From an uncultured SAR116 cluster alpha proteobacterium (GTDB taxonomy: Bacteria; Pseudomonadota; Alphaproteobacteria; Puniceispirillales; Marisalimonadaceae), in the NCBI GenBank assembly GCA_902517815.1, contig CABYED010000001.1:124001-188000 (forward strand): a stretch of 64,000 nt of DNA. Direction: 5' to 3'. Numbering within the stretch: position 1 is the stretch's first letter; each line of letters begins with the position of its first letter. Shown here one piece after another: positions 33,474-42,155 of this stretch. The notes below the pieces were generated by a model. The model was not told the origin of the DNA, did no database searches, and saw only the letters and a program-made list of their open reading frames with translations. Both the position numbers and the translations under genes were made by a program.

Positions 33474-34448
33474 ATGGCCAAAGCAATAGTCTTAAGAGAA
33501 CACGGTAATTCTAATGTTTTTAAATTAGAAGACATTGAAATCAAAAAACCAAAAGAAAATGAACTCCTTATCAGACAAACAGCAATAGGAGTTCATTTTC
33601 ATGATATTTATGTTAGATCAGGGCTTTACAAAACACTAGAGCTCCCTGGAATACCAGGCCTTGAAGCGGTTGGTATGATAGAAGAAACAGGACCAGGTAT
33701 AGAGGACTTTAAAAAAGGAGATAAAATAGCATACATAACAAAAGATTATGGAGCGTATTCAAGCCACAGAATTTTGGATAAAAATCTAGCTGTTAAAATT
33801 CCTAATTTTATTTCAGATGAAATGATGGCAACTAATTTCTCAAGAGCAATTACAGTACAAATGTTAATTGAAGAGGTTACCAAATTAAATGCTTCTGATA
33901 CAATTCTAATTACAGCAGCCACAGGCGGTGTTGGAAGAATTTTTTCTCAATGGGCTAAATCAAAAGGAGCTGTTGTGATTGGTGCTGTTGGAAGTAAAGA
34001 GAAAATTATTACAGCAAAATCTTATGGATGTGATCATACACTTACTTATCATCAAGAAGATTTTATAGAAACAGTAATGAAACTAACAAATGGTAAAGGT
34101 GTAGATAAAATTTTTGATTCAGTTGGCAAAGATACATTTGAAAATTCTTTAAAGAGTATTAAAGTATGTGGACATTTAATAAATTTTGGACAATCATCAG
34201 GACCTCTTGACCCAATTCCAATGTCTGTTTTAGCTAGTAAATCCCTTACAATTTCAAGACCAATTTTGTTTGATTATATTTCTGATTTAGCCTTATACCA
34301 AAAAATGGCTGATTCAGTTTTCCAAGCATTCAAAAATAATAAAATAATATTACCAGAATTTCAGCCTTTCAAACTTAAAGATGCTAATTTAGCTCACAAT
34401 ATGTTAGAATCTAGAAGAGGTGGTGGAAGTGTGTATTTGGAGCCTTAA
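33474..34448 (+). CDS. NADPH:quinone oxidoreductase (zinc-free MDR family)
   Basis: A 324-residue medium-chain dehydrogenase/reductase of the quinone reductase type. GVHFHDIYVRSGLYK (about 36-50) and the AATGGVGRIFSQWAKSKGA nucleotide site (about 146-164) are the family blocks; the zinc ligands of alcohol dehydrogenases are absent. It probably reduces quinones or enals using NADPH. Confidence 0.92.
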   Translation: MAKAIVLREHGNSNVFKLEDIEIKKPKENELLIRQTAIGVHFHDIYVRSGLYKTLELPGIPGLEAVGMIEETGPGIEDFKKGDKIAYITKDYGAYSSHRILDKNLAVKIPNFISDEMMATNFSRAITVQMLIEEVTKLNASDTILITAATGGVGRIFSQWAKSKGAVVIGAVGSKEKIITAKSYGCDHTLTYHQEDFIETVMKLTNGKGVDKIFDSVGKDTFENSLKSIKVCGHLINFGQSSGPLDPIPMSVLASKSLTISRPILFDYISDLALYQKMADSVFQAFKNNKIILPEFQPFKLKDANLAHNMLESRRGGGSVYLEP

Positions 34449-34481
34449 ATAAGTCTCTGTTAATATAGAAAATTAAATATT

Positions 34482-35369
34482 ATGAAATTAGATACTTGGA
34501 AAAATCCTGAAGCAATTGTTAGCTGTGAGTGGTTAAGTCAAAATCTTAACAACAATAATATTAGGATATATGATTGTACAACTTATCTACATTACAGAGA
34601 TAATGATCCTACTTTACCCTACATAGTAGAAAGTGGCAGAGAAAATTATGAACTTTGTAACATTCAAAATTCTAGTTTCTTAGATCTTCATCATGATCTT
34701 TCTGATCAAAATAGTCCGTTTAGGTTTACATTACCTAAACTTGAAATACTCGCAGATAGTTTTAAAAAAAAGGGAATAGGAAGTGATTATCACGTAATAC
34801 TCTATTCAAGAAATGGGACACAATGGTCGGCACGTATCTGGTGGATGTTAAGAGCAGTTGGATTTGATAGAGCGAGCATATTAGATGGTGGATTTAATCA
34901 GTGGCAAAAAATGAACTTACCTACTTCAAGAAGTAACTTAATCTTTTCACAATCAGATTTTAATTTTTCACCAAGAAAAAATATTTTTATAAATAAAGAC
35001 GTAGTATTAGAGGCAATAAATAATCCAAAGTTTAAAATTTTAAATTCATTAACCGCCGATATTCATAATGGAGAAAATCCAAGATATGGCAGACCTGGTA
35101 GAATACCAACAAGTATCAATGTACCATTTCATGAATTACTTGATAGTGAAACAGGTAAATTAAAAAAATTTGATGAATTGTCAAAAATTTTTCAATTAAA
35201 AGGCATTACTAAAGATAGCTGTGTTTTAAATTACTGCGGTGGTGGTATTGCCGCATCCTTAGAAGCATTTGTCTTATATCAATTAGGTTTTGAAAATATA
35301 ACAATTTATGATAATTCACTTCATGAATGGGCAGCTGTTGATCAAACCTTACCAATGGAGAATAGTTAA
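34482..35369 (+). CDS. Two-domain rhodanese-type sulfurtransferase (SseA-like)
   Basis: A 295-residue protein with two rhodanese domains, about 12-150 and 165-292. The first has LYSRNGTQWSARIWWMLRAV and DGGFNQW. The second has the active Cys loop NYCGGGIAA. In SseA and TST enzymes the loop is CGSGVTA or CRKGVTA, so the preferred donor (mercaptopyruvate or thiosulfate) cannot be decided here. Confidence 0.88.
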   Translation: MKLDTWKNPEAIVSCEWLSQNLNNNNIRIYDCTTYLHYRDNDPTLPYIVESGRENYELCNIQNSSFLDLHHDLSDQNSPFRFTLPKLEILADSFKKKGIGSDYHVILYSRNGTQWSARIWWMLRAVGFDRASILDGGFNQWQKMNLPTSRSNLIFSQSDFNFSPRKNIFINKDVVLEAINNPKFKILNSLTADIHNGENPRYGRPGRIPTSINVPFHELLDSETGKLKKFDELSKIFQLKGITKDSCVLNYCGGGIAASLEAFVLYQLGFENITIYDNSLHEWAAVDQTLPMENS

Positions 35370-35426
35370 TTTTTAAACTCTTATTAATTAAAAAATATCT
35401 TTGGAATCTAGTTACAAATAAAACTT

Positions 35427-36011
35427 ATGTTAAAATGTTCTTTTATTGAAGGCCCTATATTACATAGATTAAAATACGGCAAAGGTAGAGGCCAAAACCT
35501 TGCTAAAGCTATTGGTATGAAATTTAATAAAAATAGAAACATAATAGATGCAACAGCTGGACTAGGATACGATTCTTTTATTCTTGCTTCTCTTGGAGCT
35601 AAAGTCACATTAATTGAACGATCACAAAAAATGTATGAACTCCTTCAAAATGGTATTAATGAAGGTATATCATTTGGTGGTGAAATTGAGAAAATTATAA
35701 ATAGAATGGAATTATTATTTGGAGATTCTAAAGATATTTTACCAAAACTTACACCAGAAGTGATTATGATCGATACAATGTATAAAGAGAGAAAGAAAAC
35801 AGCTCTTGTTAAAAATAACATGAGGTTAGTTAGAGAGATAGTAGGACCTGATACTGATTATATTGAACTTTTAGAAGTTGCTTTAAATTGCGCAAAAAAC
35901 AGGGTAGTTCTCAAACAACCTAGATATGCTGAACCAATTAAAGATATTAAAAAATGTTCCCACCAGATTTTAGGAAAAACTATACGCTATGACATATTTA
36001 TGACCAATTAG
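35427..36011 (+). CDS. rsmJ: 16S rRNA (guanine1516-N2)-methyltransferase
   Basis: A 194-residue SAM methyltransferase of the RsmJ type. GKGRGQNLAKAIG (about 18-30), motif I DATAGLGYDSFILASLG (about 39-55), IMIDTMYKERKKTALVK and VVLKQPRYAEPI match the family closely. RsmJ modifies G1516 of 16S rRNA. It is shorter than the E. coli protein by about 50 residues, lacking the N-terminal extension. Confidence 0.88.
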   Translation: MLKCSFIEGPILHRLKYGKGRGQNLAKAIGMKFNKNRNIIDATAGLGYDSFILASLGAKVTLIERSQKMYELLQNGINEGISFGGEIEKIINRMELLFGDSKDILPKLTPEVIMIDTMYKERKKTALVKNNMRLVREIVGPDTDYIELLEVALNCAKNRVVLKQPRYAEPIKDIKKCSHQILGKTIRYDIFMTN

Positions 36012-36128
36012 CTTTTTAATAAATTATTTCGTTAGTTTATAAATAAAATCTAAATATTTATGAAAAATATTAAATATTCTTATTTATAAGACGTAATAAT
36101 AGAGTAATTGATTCTGGAATTATTGATA

Positions 36129-36650
36129 ATGAAATTATATTTTTTACTATTTTCGTTCATATTTTTATCTGGTTGTTTTCATAAGACAACTCTCATAAGT
36201 AATTCACCCATAAGTAATTATGGTCAAAGAATTGTAAAAATTCCAAACCAGACAGAATCAATTGATGACGTTATTACTGGTAAAAATATTAACAAGGCTA
36301 ATGTTTCCTCATCAAATAAAGACATAAATTATACTAATAAAGTTGAAAATATTGATTTTTCTTCTAGTAAATTTCTAAAAGGCGATCCTGGCTGTATAAA
36401 TATTATGAGAGTTAGGGTGCTTGGTAGTTTAAGCTATGACGAATTAATGTACGAACTTAGAAAAAGAGCAGCAACTATGGGTGGAAATGCTATTGGTATT
36501 TACGATTTAAACGAAAATAAAGAAATCATCTACGCTAATAAAGAAATTGATGTGAAAAATAGTTTAAAAGTACGTTACGAATTCATGAAGCAGACTAATT
36601 TACTTTCAAGCGTAACTGCTGATATTTTCAGATGTAAATCAGACGCATAA
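36129..36650 (+). CDS. Lipoprotein, DUF4156-like
   Basis: A 173-residue lipoprotein. The signal peptide ends with lipobox LSGC, giving lipidation at Cys15. After a Ser/Asn-rich linker, GDPGCINIMRVRVLG and LRKRAATMGGNAIGIYDLN resemble DUF4156-type lipoproteins. I chose ATG 36129 over an upstream TTG because it starts the signal peptide. Confidence 0.75.
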   Translation: MKLYFLLFSFIFLSGCFHKTTLISNSPISNYGQRIVKIPNQTESIDDVITGKNINKANVSSSNKDINYTNKVENIDFSSSKFLKGDPGCINIMRVRVLGSLSYDELMYELRKRAATMGGNAIGIYDLNENKEIIYANKEIDVKNSLKVRYEFMKQTNLLSSVTADIFRCKSDA

Positions 36651-36693
36651 TTAAAAAGTTTTTTAAAAAAAGAAAAAATACTATGATTATAAA

Positions 36694-36897
36694 ATGAAAT
36701 TTTTCATTTTAATAATTAGTTTCTTATTTCCATTTGCGTTGGCGTATCTGATAAAAACAACTCAAATTAGCATTTTTGTTGCTCTTATTATTATTATTTT
36801 ATTCACAATTTTAATAATTAGTTATTTAAGTAAAAATAATAAATATGCACAATTTTCTCTAAAAAGTTTCTTTTTCAAAACAAAGAAAAAAAATTAA
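36694..36897 (+). CDS. 67-residue membrane protein
   Basis: Two adjacent hydrophobic segments (about 2-20 and 25-45), then a basic tail rich in Lys and Phe. No family recognised. Its end overlaps the converging gene by four bases. Confidence 0.5.
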   Translation: MKFFILIISFLFPFALAYLIKTTQISIFVALIIIILFTILIISYLSKNNKYAQFSLKSFFFKTKKKN

Positions 36898-37307
36898 GTT
36901 GAAGTTAGTGTATTAACTAAATTCATTGCTATTGCAGTACAACTTACAGATGAGCCAATCATAATTGCCCTATCGCCCCACTGCATCCCAACATAAATCC
37001 AACCAATACAACTAACTACATAGGCTATCTGCCCATAAAGAGTATATGATGCACTTATTAGGAATATACCTGCTACTGCTAAAAGCATAGCTATCCATTT
37101 GACATACCAATCACGCGTACCCGTTGGGGTTGTGGGTTTAATTTCATCATACTCTGTCTGAAGCTCTTCTAGTTCTTGCTTAAGTCTCTTCTTCTCTTGA
37201 GACAATTCCATTGCCAGCCTTCCAGCTTTTGTCATTGAACTTCCTGAAATAGAAGTATTAGCCTCATTAGGTTTGTCAGAAATTACAGTAATATTTTTAT
37301 CTTCCAT
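36894..37307 (-). CDS. Coiled-coil plus membrane-domain protein
   Basis: A 137-residue protein. Residues about 27-56 form a charged coiled coil (KKRLKQELEELQTEYDEI), and three membrane segments follow at about 67-87, 91-108 and 114-135. AAGGTG lies upstream of the ATG at 37307, which I preferred to a GTG three codons earlier. The layout suggests an oligomeric membrane protein; no family recognised. Confidence 0.65.
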   Translation of the reverse strand: MEDKNITVISDKPNEANTSISGSSMTKAGRLAMELSQEKKRLKQELEELQTEYDEIKPTTPTGTRDWYVKWIAMLLAVAGIFLISASYTLYGQIAYVVSCIGWIYVGMQWGDRAIMIGSSVSCTAIAMNLVNTLTST

Positions 37308-37433
37308 AGTAATCACCTTAAATAATAATGTGGAATACCTTGTAAATTATTTTAAAAGATTGTCAAAATTTAGTTCAAAAATTTTTGAATTAACATAAAA
37401 TATTTTAACTATAGAAATCAGGGGGAAAATTTT

Positions 37434-37925
37434 ATGAAATGGGAGAGTGGAGCTTTACTACATATACATATAGCGCCTAAAGCTTCAGCTAATATGATCG
37501 AATTGGAAGAAGCTGAATTAGTTGAAGGTAAAGGCATTGTCAATGATCGATACTATAACGAAACAGGTACATATTCCCCAAAACCAGACATTAGGGATAT
37601 AACTTTAATAGAAAATGAGGTTCTAGAGGCATTAGCAGCTAATCAACCACCACTTCAAGAAAAACCTATTATTTTGAAACCAATAGAACATAGAAGAAAC
37701 TTAACAACTTCTGGCGTTCCACTTAATTATCTAGTTGGAAAAAAATTTAAAGTTGGTGAAGCTATTTTATTTGGTGGAAGGCTTAACTTTCCTTGCAAAT
37801 ACCTCGCTGACCTTCTTAAAAAACCACTTGTTTTACCATTATATAATAGATCAGGTCTCAATTGCTCGATAGTTAAGGGTGGTAAAATTAGAAAAGGTGA
37901 CCAGATTATTCAAATTGAAGACTAA
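37434..37925 (+). CDS. MOSC-domain protein
   Basis: A 163-residue single MOSC (molybdenum cofactor sulfurase C-terminal) domain. GIVNDRYYNETGTYS and RRNLTTSGVPLNYLVGKKF are family blocks, and C122 in NFPCKYL is the usual late Cys. MOSC proteins handle sulfur or molybdenum-cofactor chemistry; the partner here is unknown. Confidence 0.88.
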   Translation: MKWESGALLHIHIAPKASANMIELEEAELVEGKGIVNDRYYNETGTYSPKPDIRDITLIENEVLEALAANQPPLQEKPIILKPIEHRRNLTTSGVPLNYLVGKKFKVGEAILFGGRLNFPCKYLADLLKKPLVLPLYNRSGLNCSIVKGGKIRKGDQIIQIED

Positions 37926-37926
37926 A

Positions 37927-39129
37927 TTAAATATATGCAAGCATCCAACCACAAAGCGATATAAAAAACACAGCTGCCCATTGTGGTATTTTAGTAAAAA
38001 ATAAAATTATAAAAGAAATTAAAATAAGAATAAAATCGTGATAACTTTTTAGACTAGTAATGATGATAGGATCATATAATGCTGCAATCAATAGTCCTAT
38101 CACACTGGCATTAACACCTTTAAAACCACTAATGATAAAATCAAATTTTCTTAATTGATTCCATATAGATAAAGTACCAAGAAGTAAAAGAAATGATGGT
38201 AGGAAAATAAAAAACAAACAGAATATACTTGTAAACAAAGTATTGATTTCACTTTTTAAAAAAATTCCTAAATAGGATGAAAATGTAAATAAAGGACCCG
38301 GTATAGCCTGTGATGCGCCATAACCTGCTAAGAATAAATCATTTTCAATCATACCACTAGCAACAAATTCTTCATTTAATAATGGTAATACAACGTGCCC
38401 TCCTCCAAAAACTAAGGAACCAACTTTAAAGAAACTATTCGCTAAATTTAAAAGATTAGAATTAAAAATTTCATTTACAATTGGGAGAATTATTAAAAAA
38501 GCAAAAAATAAAATTATTGGGAAAATCTTCCAAAAACCTATTTCAACAGAAAACTTTTGGTTTTTTCCTTTTCTTTTTTTTTCTCTATATACAAACACCC
38601 CAATTAGACCACTTAGAATCAAACACATTAATTGATTTAATGATGATGGAAAAATTATTAAAAACAAAGCTGTGAAAAATGTAATTAAATATCCAACGTT
38701 GTCTTTAATTAAACTTTTACTCATCCCCAATATTGCTTGAAATACAATTATGACAACAATTGCTTTCAAACCTTTTAAAACACCTTGAGGAATTGAATTG
38801 TCATAATTTAAAATTGCATAACCAAATAGCATAAGAATTGTTACTGAAGGCATCGTAAAACCCACCCAAGCTAAAATAGCTCCTTTTACACCTTTGAAAT
38901 AATATCCTATAGATATACCAACCTGACTAGATGATGGACCTGGCAGAAAATTACAAAGAGAAACAAAATCAGCATAAAGTTTTTCATCTAACCATTTTTT
39001 TTGTTTTACAAAGAAGTTCCGAAAATAACCAATATGGGCAATTGGTCCTCCAAAGGAAGTAAAGCCTAATAATAGAAAGGAGAGAAAAATATCTAAATTT
39101 TCAATTTTTATTTTATTATTTTTTTTCAC
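37927..39129 (-). CDS. chrA: Chromate transporter (ChrA family)
   Basis: A 400-residue two-domain CHR protein with about ten to twelve membrane helices. Each half starts with the family pattern: FTSFGGPIAHIGYFRNFFV near 19-37, and VFGGGHVVLPLLNEEFV near 240. NFLPGPSSSQVGISIG is also typical. ChrA exports chromate using the membrane potential; in marine oligotrophs the natural substrate may be another oxyanion. Confidence 0.92.
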   Translation of the reverse strand: MKKNNKIKIENLDIFLSFLLLGFTSFGGPIAHIGYFRNFFVKQKKWLDEKLYADFVSLCNFLPGPSSSQVGISIGYYFKGVKGAILAWVGFTMPSVTILMLFGYAILNYDNSIPQGVLKGLKAIVVIIVFQAILGMSKSLIKDNVGYLITFFTALFLIIFPSSLNQLMCLILSGLIGVFVYREKKRKGKNQKFSVEIGFWKIFPIILFFAFLIILPIVNEIFNSNLLNLANSFFKVGSLVFGGGHVVLPLLNEEFVASGMIENDLFLAGYGASQAIPGPLFTFSSYLGIFLKSEINTLFTSIFCLFFIFLPSFLLLLGTLSIWNQLRKFDFIISGFKGVNASVIGLLIAALYDPIIITSLKSYHDFILILISFIILFFTKIPQWAAVFFISLCGWMLAYI

Positions 39130-39203
39130 TATTAAGTAGTCTAAATTTATTTTATTCTATGATTTTATACTACTAAATAACTAAGCTTAACAGAGGATTA
39201 AAT

Positions 39204-39653
39204 ATGAAAATTAAAAATGTAGTATTTTATATAAGCTTCTTATTAATCTCCAGTATTTTTTCTATAACGCCTTTACTTGCTAATGAAGGTGCTCAGGGAG
39301 TAGTTAAAGAAAGAATGGACAAATTTAAGATAAGCAAAAAAATGATGCAAACTATTCATAAATCTATACAAAATGAAGACTTTGAAACAATAGAAAAATC
39401 CGCAACTACTCTCTATAATTGGAGTAAAGAAATGATAAAATATTTCCCAGAAGGAAGTGATGGAGCTCCTTCTGAAGCCTCTGCAGACATTTGGTTAGAT
39501 CCAGAGGGTTTTAAAAAAGCAGTTAACAATTTTGAGTTAGCATCTTTAAAATTAATTAATAATTCTAAAGAAAAAAATTTCGACAATACAGTGGATTCTT
39601 TCCGAAGCCTTGCTGGAACATGTAAAGGATGTCACCAAAAGTTTAGAAATTAA
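39204..39653 (+). CDS. Cytochrome c' (class II c-type cytochrome)
   Basis: A 149-residue exported protein with a signal peptide (about 1-26) and a single C-terminal haem site CKGCH (C140, C143, H144). The four-helix-bundle layout with the haem at the C-terminal end is the class II/cytochrome c' form. It is periplasmic and may bind gases such as NO. It lies 23 bases before the Zn-dehydrogenase gene. Confidence 0.92.
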   Translation: MKIKNVVFYISFLLISSIFSITPLLANEGAQGVVKERMDKFKISKKMMQTIHKSIQNEDFETIEKSATTLYNWSKEMIKYFPEGSDGAPSEASADIWLDPEGFKKAVNNFELASLKLINNSKEKNFDNTVDSFRSLAGTCKGCHQKFRN

Positions 39654-39676
39654 ATTATTTTAAAAGGTATAACATT

Positions 39677-40726
39677 ATGCAAGGAATTGTATTTCTAGGA
39701 GACAAAAAATTAGAAATTCAGGGTTTTGACGACCCTTCACCAGGGCCGGATGATGTGATTATTGAGATCAAAGCTTCAGGAATGTGTGGAAGTGATCTCA
39801 AATTTTACAGAGCGAATAATGGTCCATCATCTCTAGGTCTTGGAGGTGATGATAAACCAGTTATTGCTGGACATGAACCATGTGGTACTATTGTAGAAAT
39901 AGGATCTAACGTTCCAAAAAAAACTTTTCAATTAGACACACGTGTAATGCAACATCATTATGAAGGGTGTGGCACCTGTTTACACTGTTCCACAGGATGG
40001 CAACAACTTTGCATTGATGGAGTTAAAGCCGTTTTTGGTGTTACCGGACACGGTGCGCATGCTAAATATATGAAGTGTCCTGCTAGCACATTAGTCCATT
40101 TGAGAGATGAAATATCATTTGTAGCTGGTGCAGCAATATCATGTGGAACTGGGACCGCATGGGGAGCTTTAGAAAGACTAGATTTAAAGGCAAGTCAAAC
40201 TATAGCGATTTTTGGCATGGGACCCGTTGGATTGTCAGCAGTCATGTTAGCTAACAAAATGGGGTCAAGAGTTATTGCAATTGACATAAATAAACAAAGG
40301 TTAGAGAGATCAGTTGAATTTGGAGCAGACATACTAATAAATCCTAACGAAAGCAATGACTTATTAGAAGAAATAAAGGATTTAACAAATGGTACTGGAG
40401 TCGATGCATCATTAGAAGCGTCATCTTCACCAGAGGCACGTTCATTGGCAGTAAAGAGTGTGAAAACATGGGGCAAAGCATGCTTTGTAGGTGAAGGTGG
40501 AGATATCACTTTAGATGTTAGTAATGATCTATTAAGGAGACAAGTTACACTTATAGGAAGTTGGACATTTTCAAAACATGGACAAGCCCAATGTGCTGAT
40601 TTTATAGTAGATAAAAAACTAAATGTTGATAATTTATTTACACACACGTGGTCACTAAACCAAGCAGAAGAAGCCTATAAAATATTTGACAAGCAATCCG
40701 ATGGGAAAGCCGTTATCATACCCTAG
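39677..40726 (+). CDS. Zinc-dependent alcohol/polyol dehydrogenase
   Basis: A 349-residue MDR-family enzyme with both zinc sites: catalytic C37 and H66-E67 (GHEPCG), and structural C98, C101, C104 and C112. The NAD(P) site is FGMGPVGLSAV (about 177-187). The substrate, perhaps a sugar alcohol or threonine-like compound, is unclear. It follows the cytochrome c' gene on the same strand. Confidence 0.9.
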   Translation: MQGIVFLGDKKLEIQGFDDPSPGPDDVIIEIKASGMCGSDLKFYRANNGPSSLGLGGDDKPVIAGHEPCGTIVEIGSNVPKKTFQLDTRVMQHHYEGCGTCLHCSTGWQQLCIDGVKAVFGVTGHGAHAKYMKCPASTLVHLRDEISFVAGAAISCGTGTAWGALERLDLKASQTIAIFGMGPVGLSAVMLANKMGSRVIAIDINKQRLERSVEFGADILINPNESNDLLEEIKDLTNGTGVDASLEASSSPEARSLAVKSVKTWGKACFVGEGGDITLDVSNDLLRRQVTLIGSWTFSKHGQAQCADFIVDKKLNVDNLFTHTWSLNQAEEAYKIFDKQSDGKAVIIP

Positions 40727-40735
40727 ATCTTTAAA

Positions 40736-42145
40736 TCAATTCTGTTTGTAATGCGATTTCCAAGGTCCATAGTGTAAGCTTAGACTTATAAATAAGCCAT
40801 AAATTATCAAACCAGACGACATAGTAATAAATAATAAATACGGACTAGCTACATTATTATATAAAAAGAATGAAGTTAAAATCACAACAAAAATCAATCT
40901 TAAAAAGGTTCCTACAACTGGCCAAAACAAAGTATTGAATGCTTGACATACAAAATAAAGACCAAGACCAAGAGCAAAAAAGCCATAAAAGGGTGCAACT
41001 ACTTTCAAATAAACTTCAGCAGCATCTATAGCTTGAGGATTGTGTGTGAAAAAATTGGACCAGAGTTCAGGATAAAATGAAAAAAACAATCCTGTAATAC
41101 CGACAATGAAAACAGAAAAAGCTGTTCCCTTCCAAGTCATTTGTACAGCTCTTTTTAATTTGTTCGCACCAACATTTGCCCCTACTATTGCAATAAGGGC
41201 ACCACCTACTCCAAATATAATAGGAATCAAAAGCAATTCTAACCTTATTGCAATACCAAATCCAGCTGTCCAATGTGATCCGAAAATTCCAATCACTGCT
41301 GTACAGAATAATGCTAATGAAATCGTCATTAAAGACTGACAACTTGCTAATGAACCCGATTTAATTAACTTTAAAAATCCGTCTAAATGCAAAATTTTTG
41401 AAAATTTAAATGTATAAGAATGATTTCCAAAAAAATAAAAACCTAATATAAATATTAATCCAAAAAAATATCCAGACAATAATGAAATGGCAGACCATTC
41501 TAAAGAATTAAATAAATAATTTTCACTTAAAAAAACTACATTATTTTTTAAAATAAAATTTCCATCAAGATAATTAAAATTGAAACTTGCTAGTAAAACA
41601 TGAGAAGACAGAACAATCAGCCAACTAAAAGCTGGCATTATTGTATTACCTGAGCCTCTAGTAATAGAAATAATAATATTAAATAACCAAATCAAAAAAA
41701 TTCCACCCAATAATATGTTACCATAACTCAATGCTGCGCTGCTTACCTCTTGATCTATTTTCATAAAGATAAAAAATCTTTCTGAAATGGAAAAAAAAAG
41801 TAACATCATAAGTAGTGCTCCCAACAATGAAATTAATATTGCTGACCTAAAGATACATTCTGCTAAGTGTAGGTTTTTGCTTCCAAAAGCTCTTGCAGTA
41901 GCACCGCTTATAGCTCCACCAAAAGCTCCATTAGATAGCATGCTTGTTAACATGAAAATTGGAAAAATATAAGCTACACCAGCTAATTCAGAAATGCCTA
42001 TTTTCCCTATATACCAAAGATCAAATATAACAGTACTAGCAGATAAAAAGGTAGCACATATATTTGGTATAGCTAATTTAAAAAAAATCTTATTAAATGG
42101 TAATTCAATTAGTTCATTAGAAATTTTGTTTTTATTCAAAACCAA
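40736..42145 (-). CDS. MATE-family efflux transporter
   Basis: A 469-residue membrane protein with twelve segments. The opening LPFNKIFFKLAIPNICATFL, the FDLWYIGKIGISELAG block and the GNTIMPAFSW helix are MATE features. MATE pumps export cationic compounds using Na+ or H+. The start may be TTG at 42145. It begins ten bases after the D-aminoacylase gene and is probably in its operon. Confidence 0.9.
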   Translation of the reverse strand: MVLNKNKISNELIELPFNKIFFKLAIPNICATFLSASTVIFDLWYIGKIGISELAGVAYIFPIFMLTSMLSNGAFGGAISGATARAFGSKNLHLAECIFRSAILISLLGALLMMLLFFSISERFFIFMKIDQEVSSAALSYGNILLGGIFLIWLFNIIISITRGSGNTIMPAFSWLIVLSSHVLLASFNFNYLDGNFILKNNVVFLSENYLFNSLEWSAISLLSGYFFGLIFILGFYFFGNHSYTFKFSKILHLDGFLKLIKSGSLASCQSLMTISLALFCTAVIGIFGSHWTAGFGIAIRLELLLIPIIFGVGGALIAIVGANVGANKLKRAVQMTWKGTAFSVFIVGITGLFFSFYPELWSNFFTHNPQAIDAAEVYLKVVAPFYGFFALGLGLYFVCQAFNTLFWPVVGTFLRLIFVVILTSFFLYNNVASPYLLFITMSSGLIIYGLFISLSLHYGPWKSHYKQN

Positions 42146-42155
42146 TCTTTCAAGA

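Noticed and set aside
40195-40647. 150-codon minus-strand frame
   Set aside because: Antisense shadow of the zinc dehydrogenase; no ribosome site or family.
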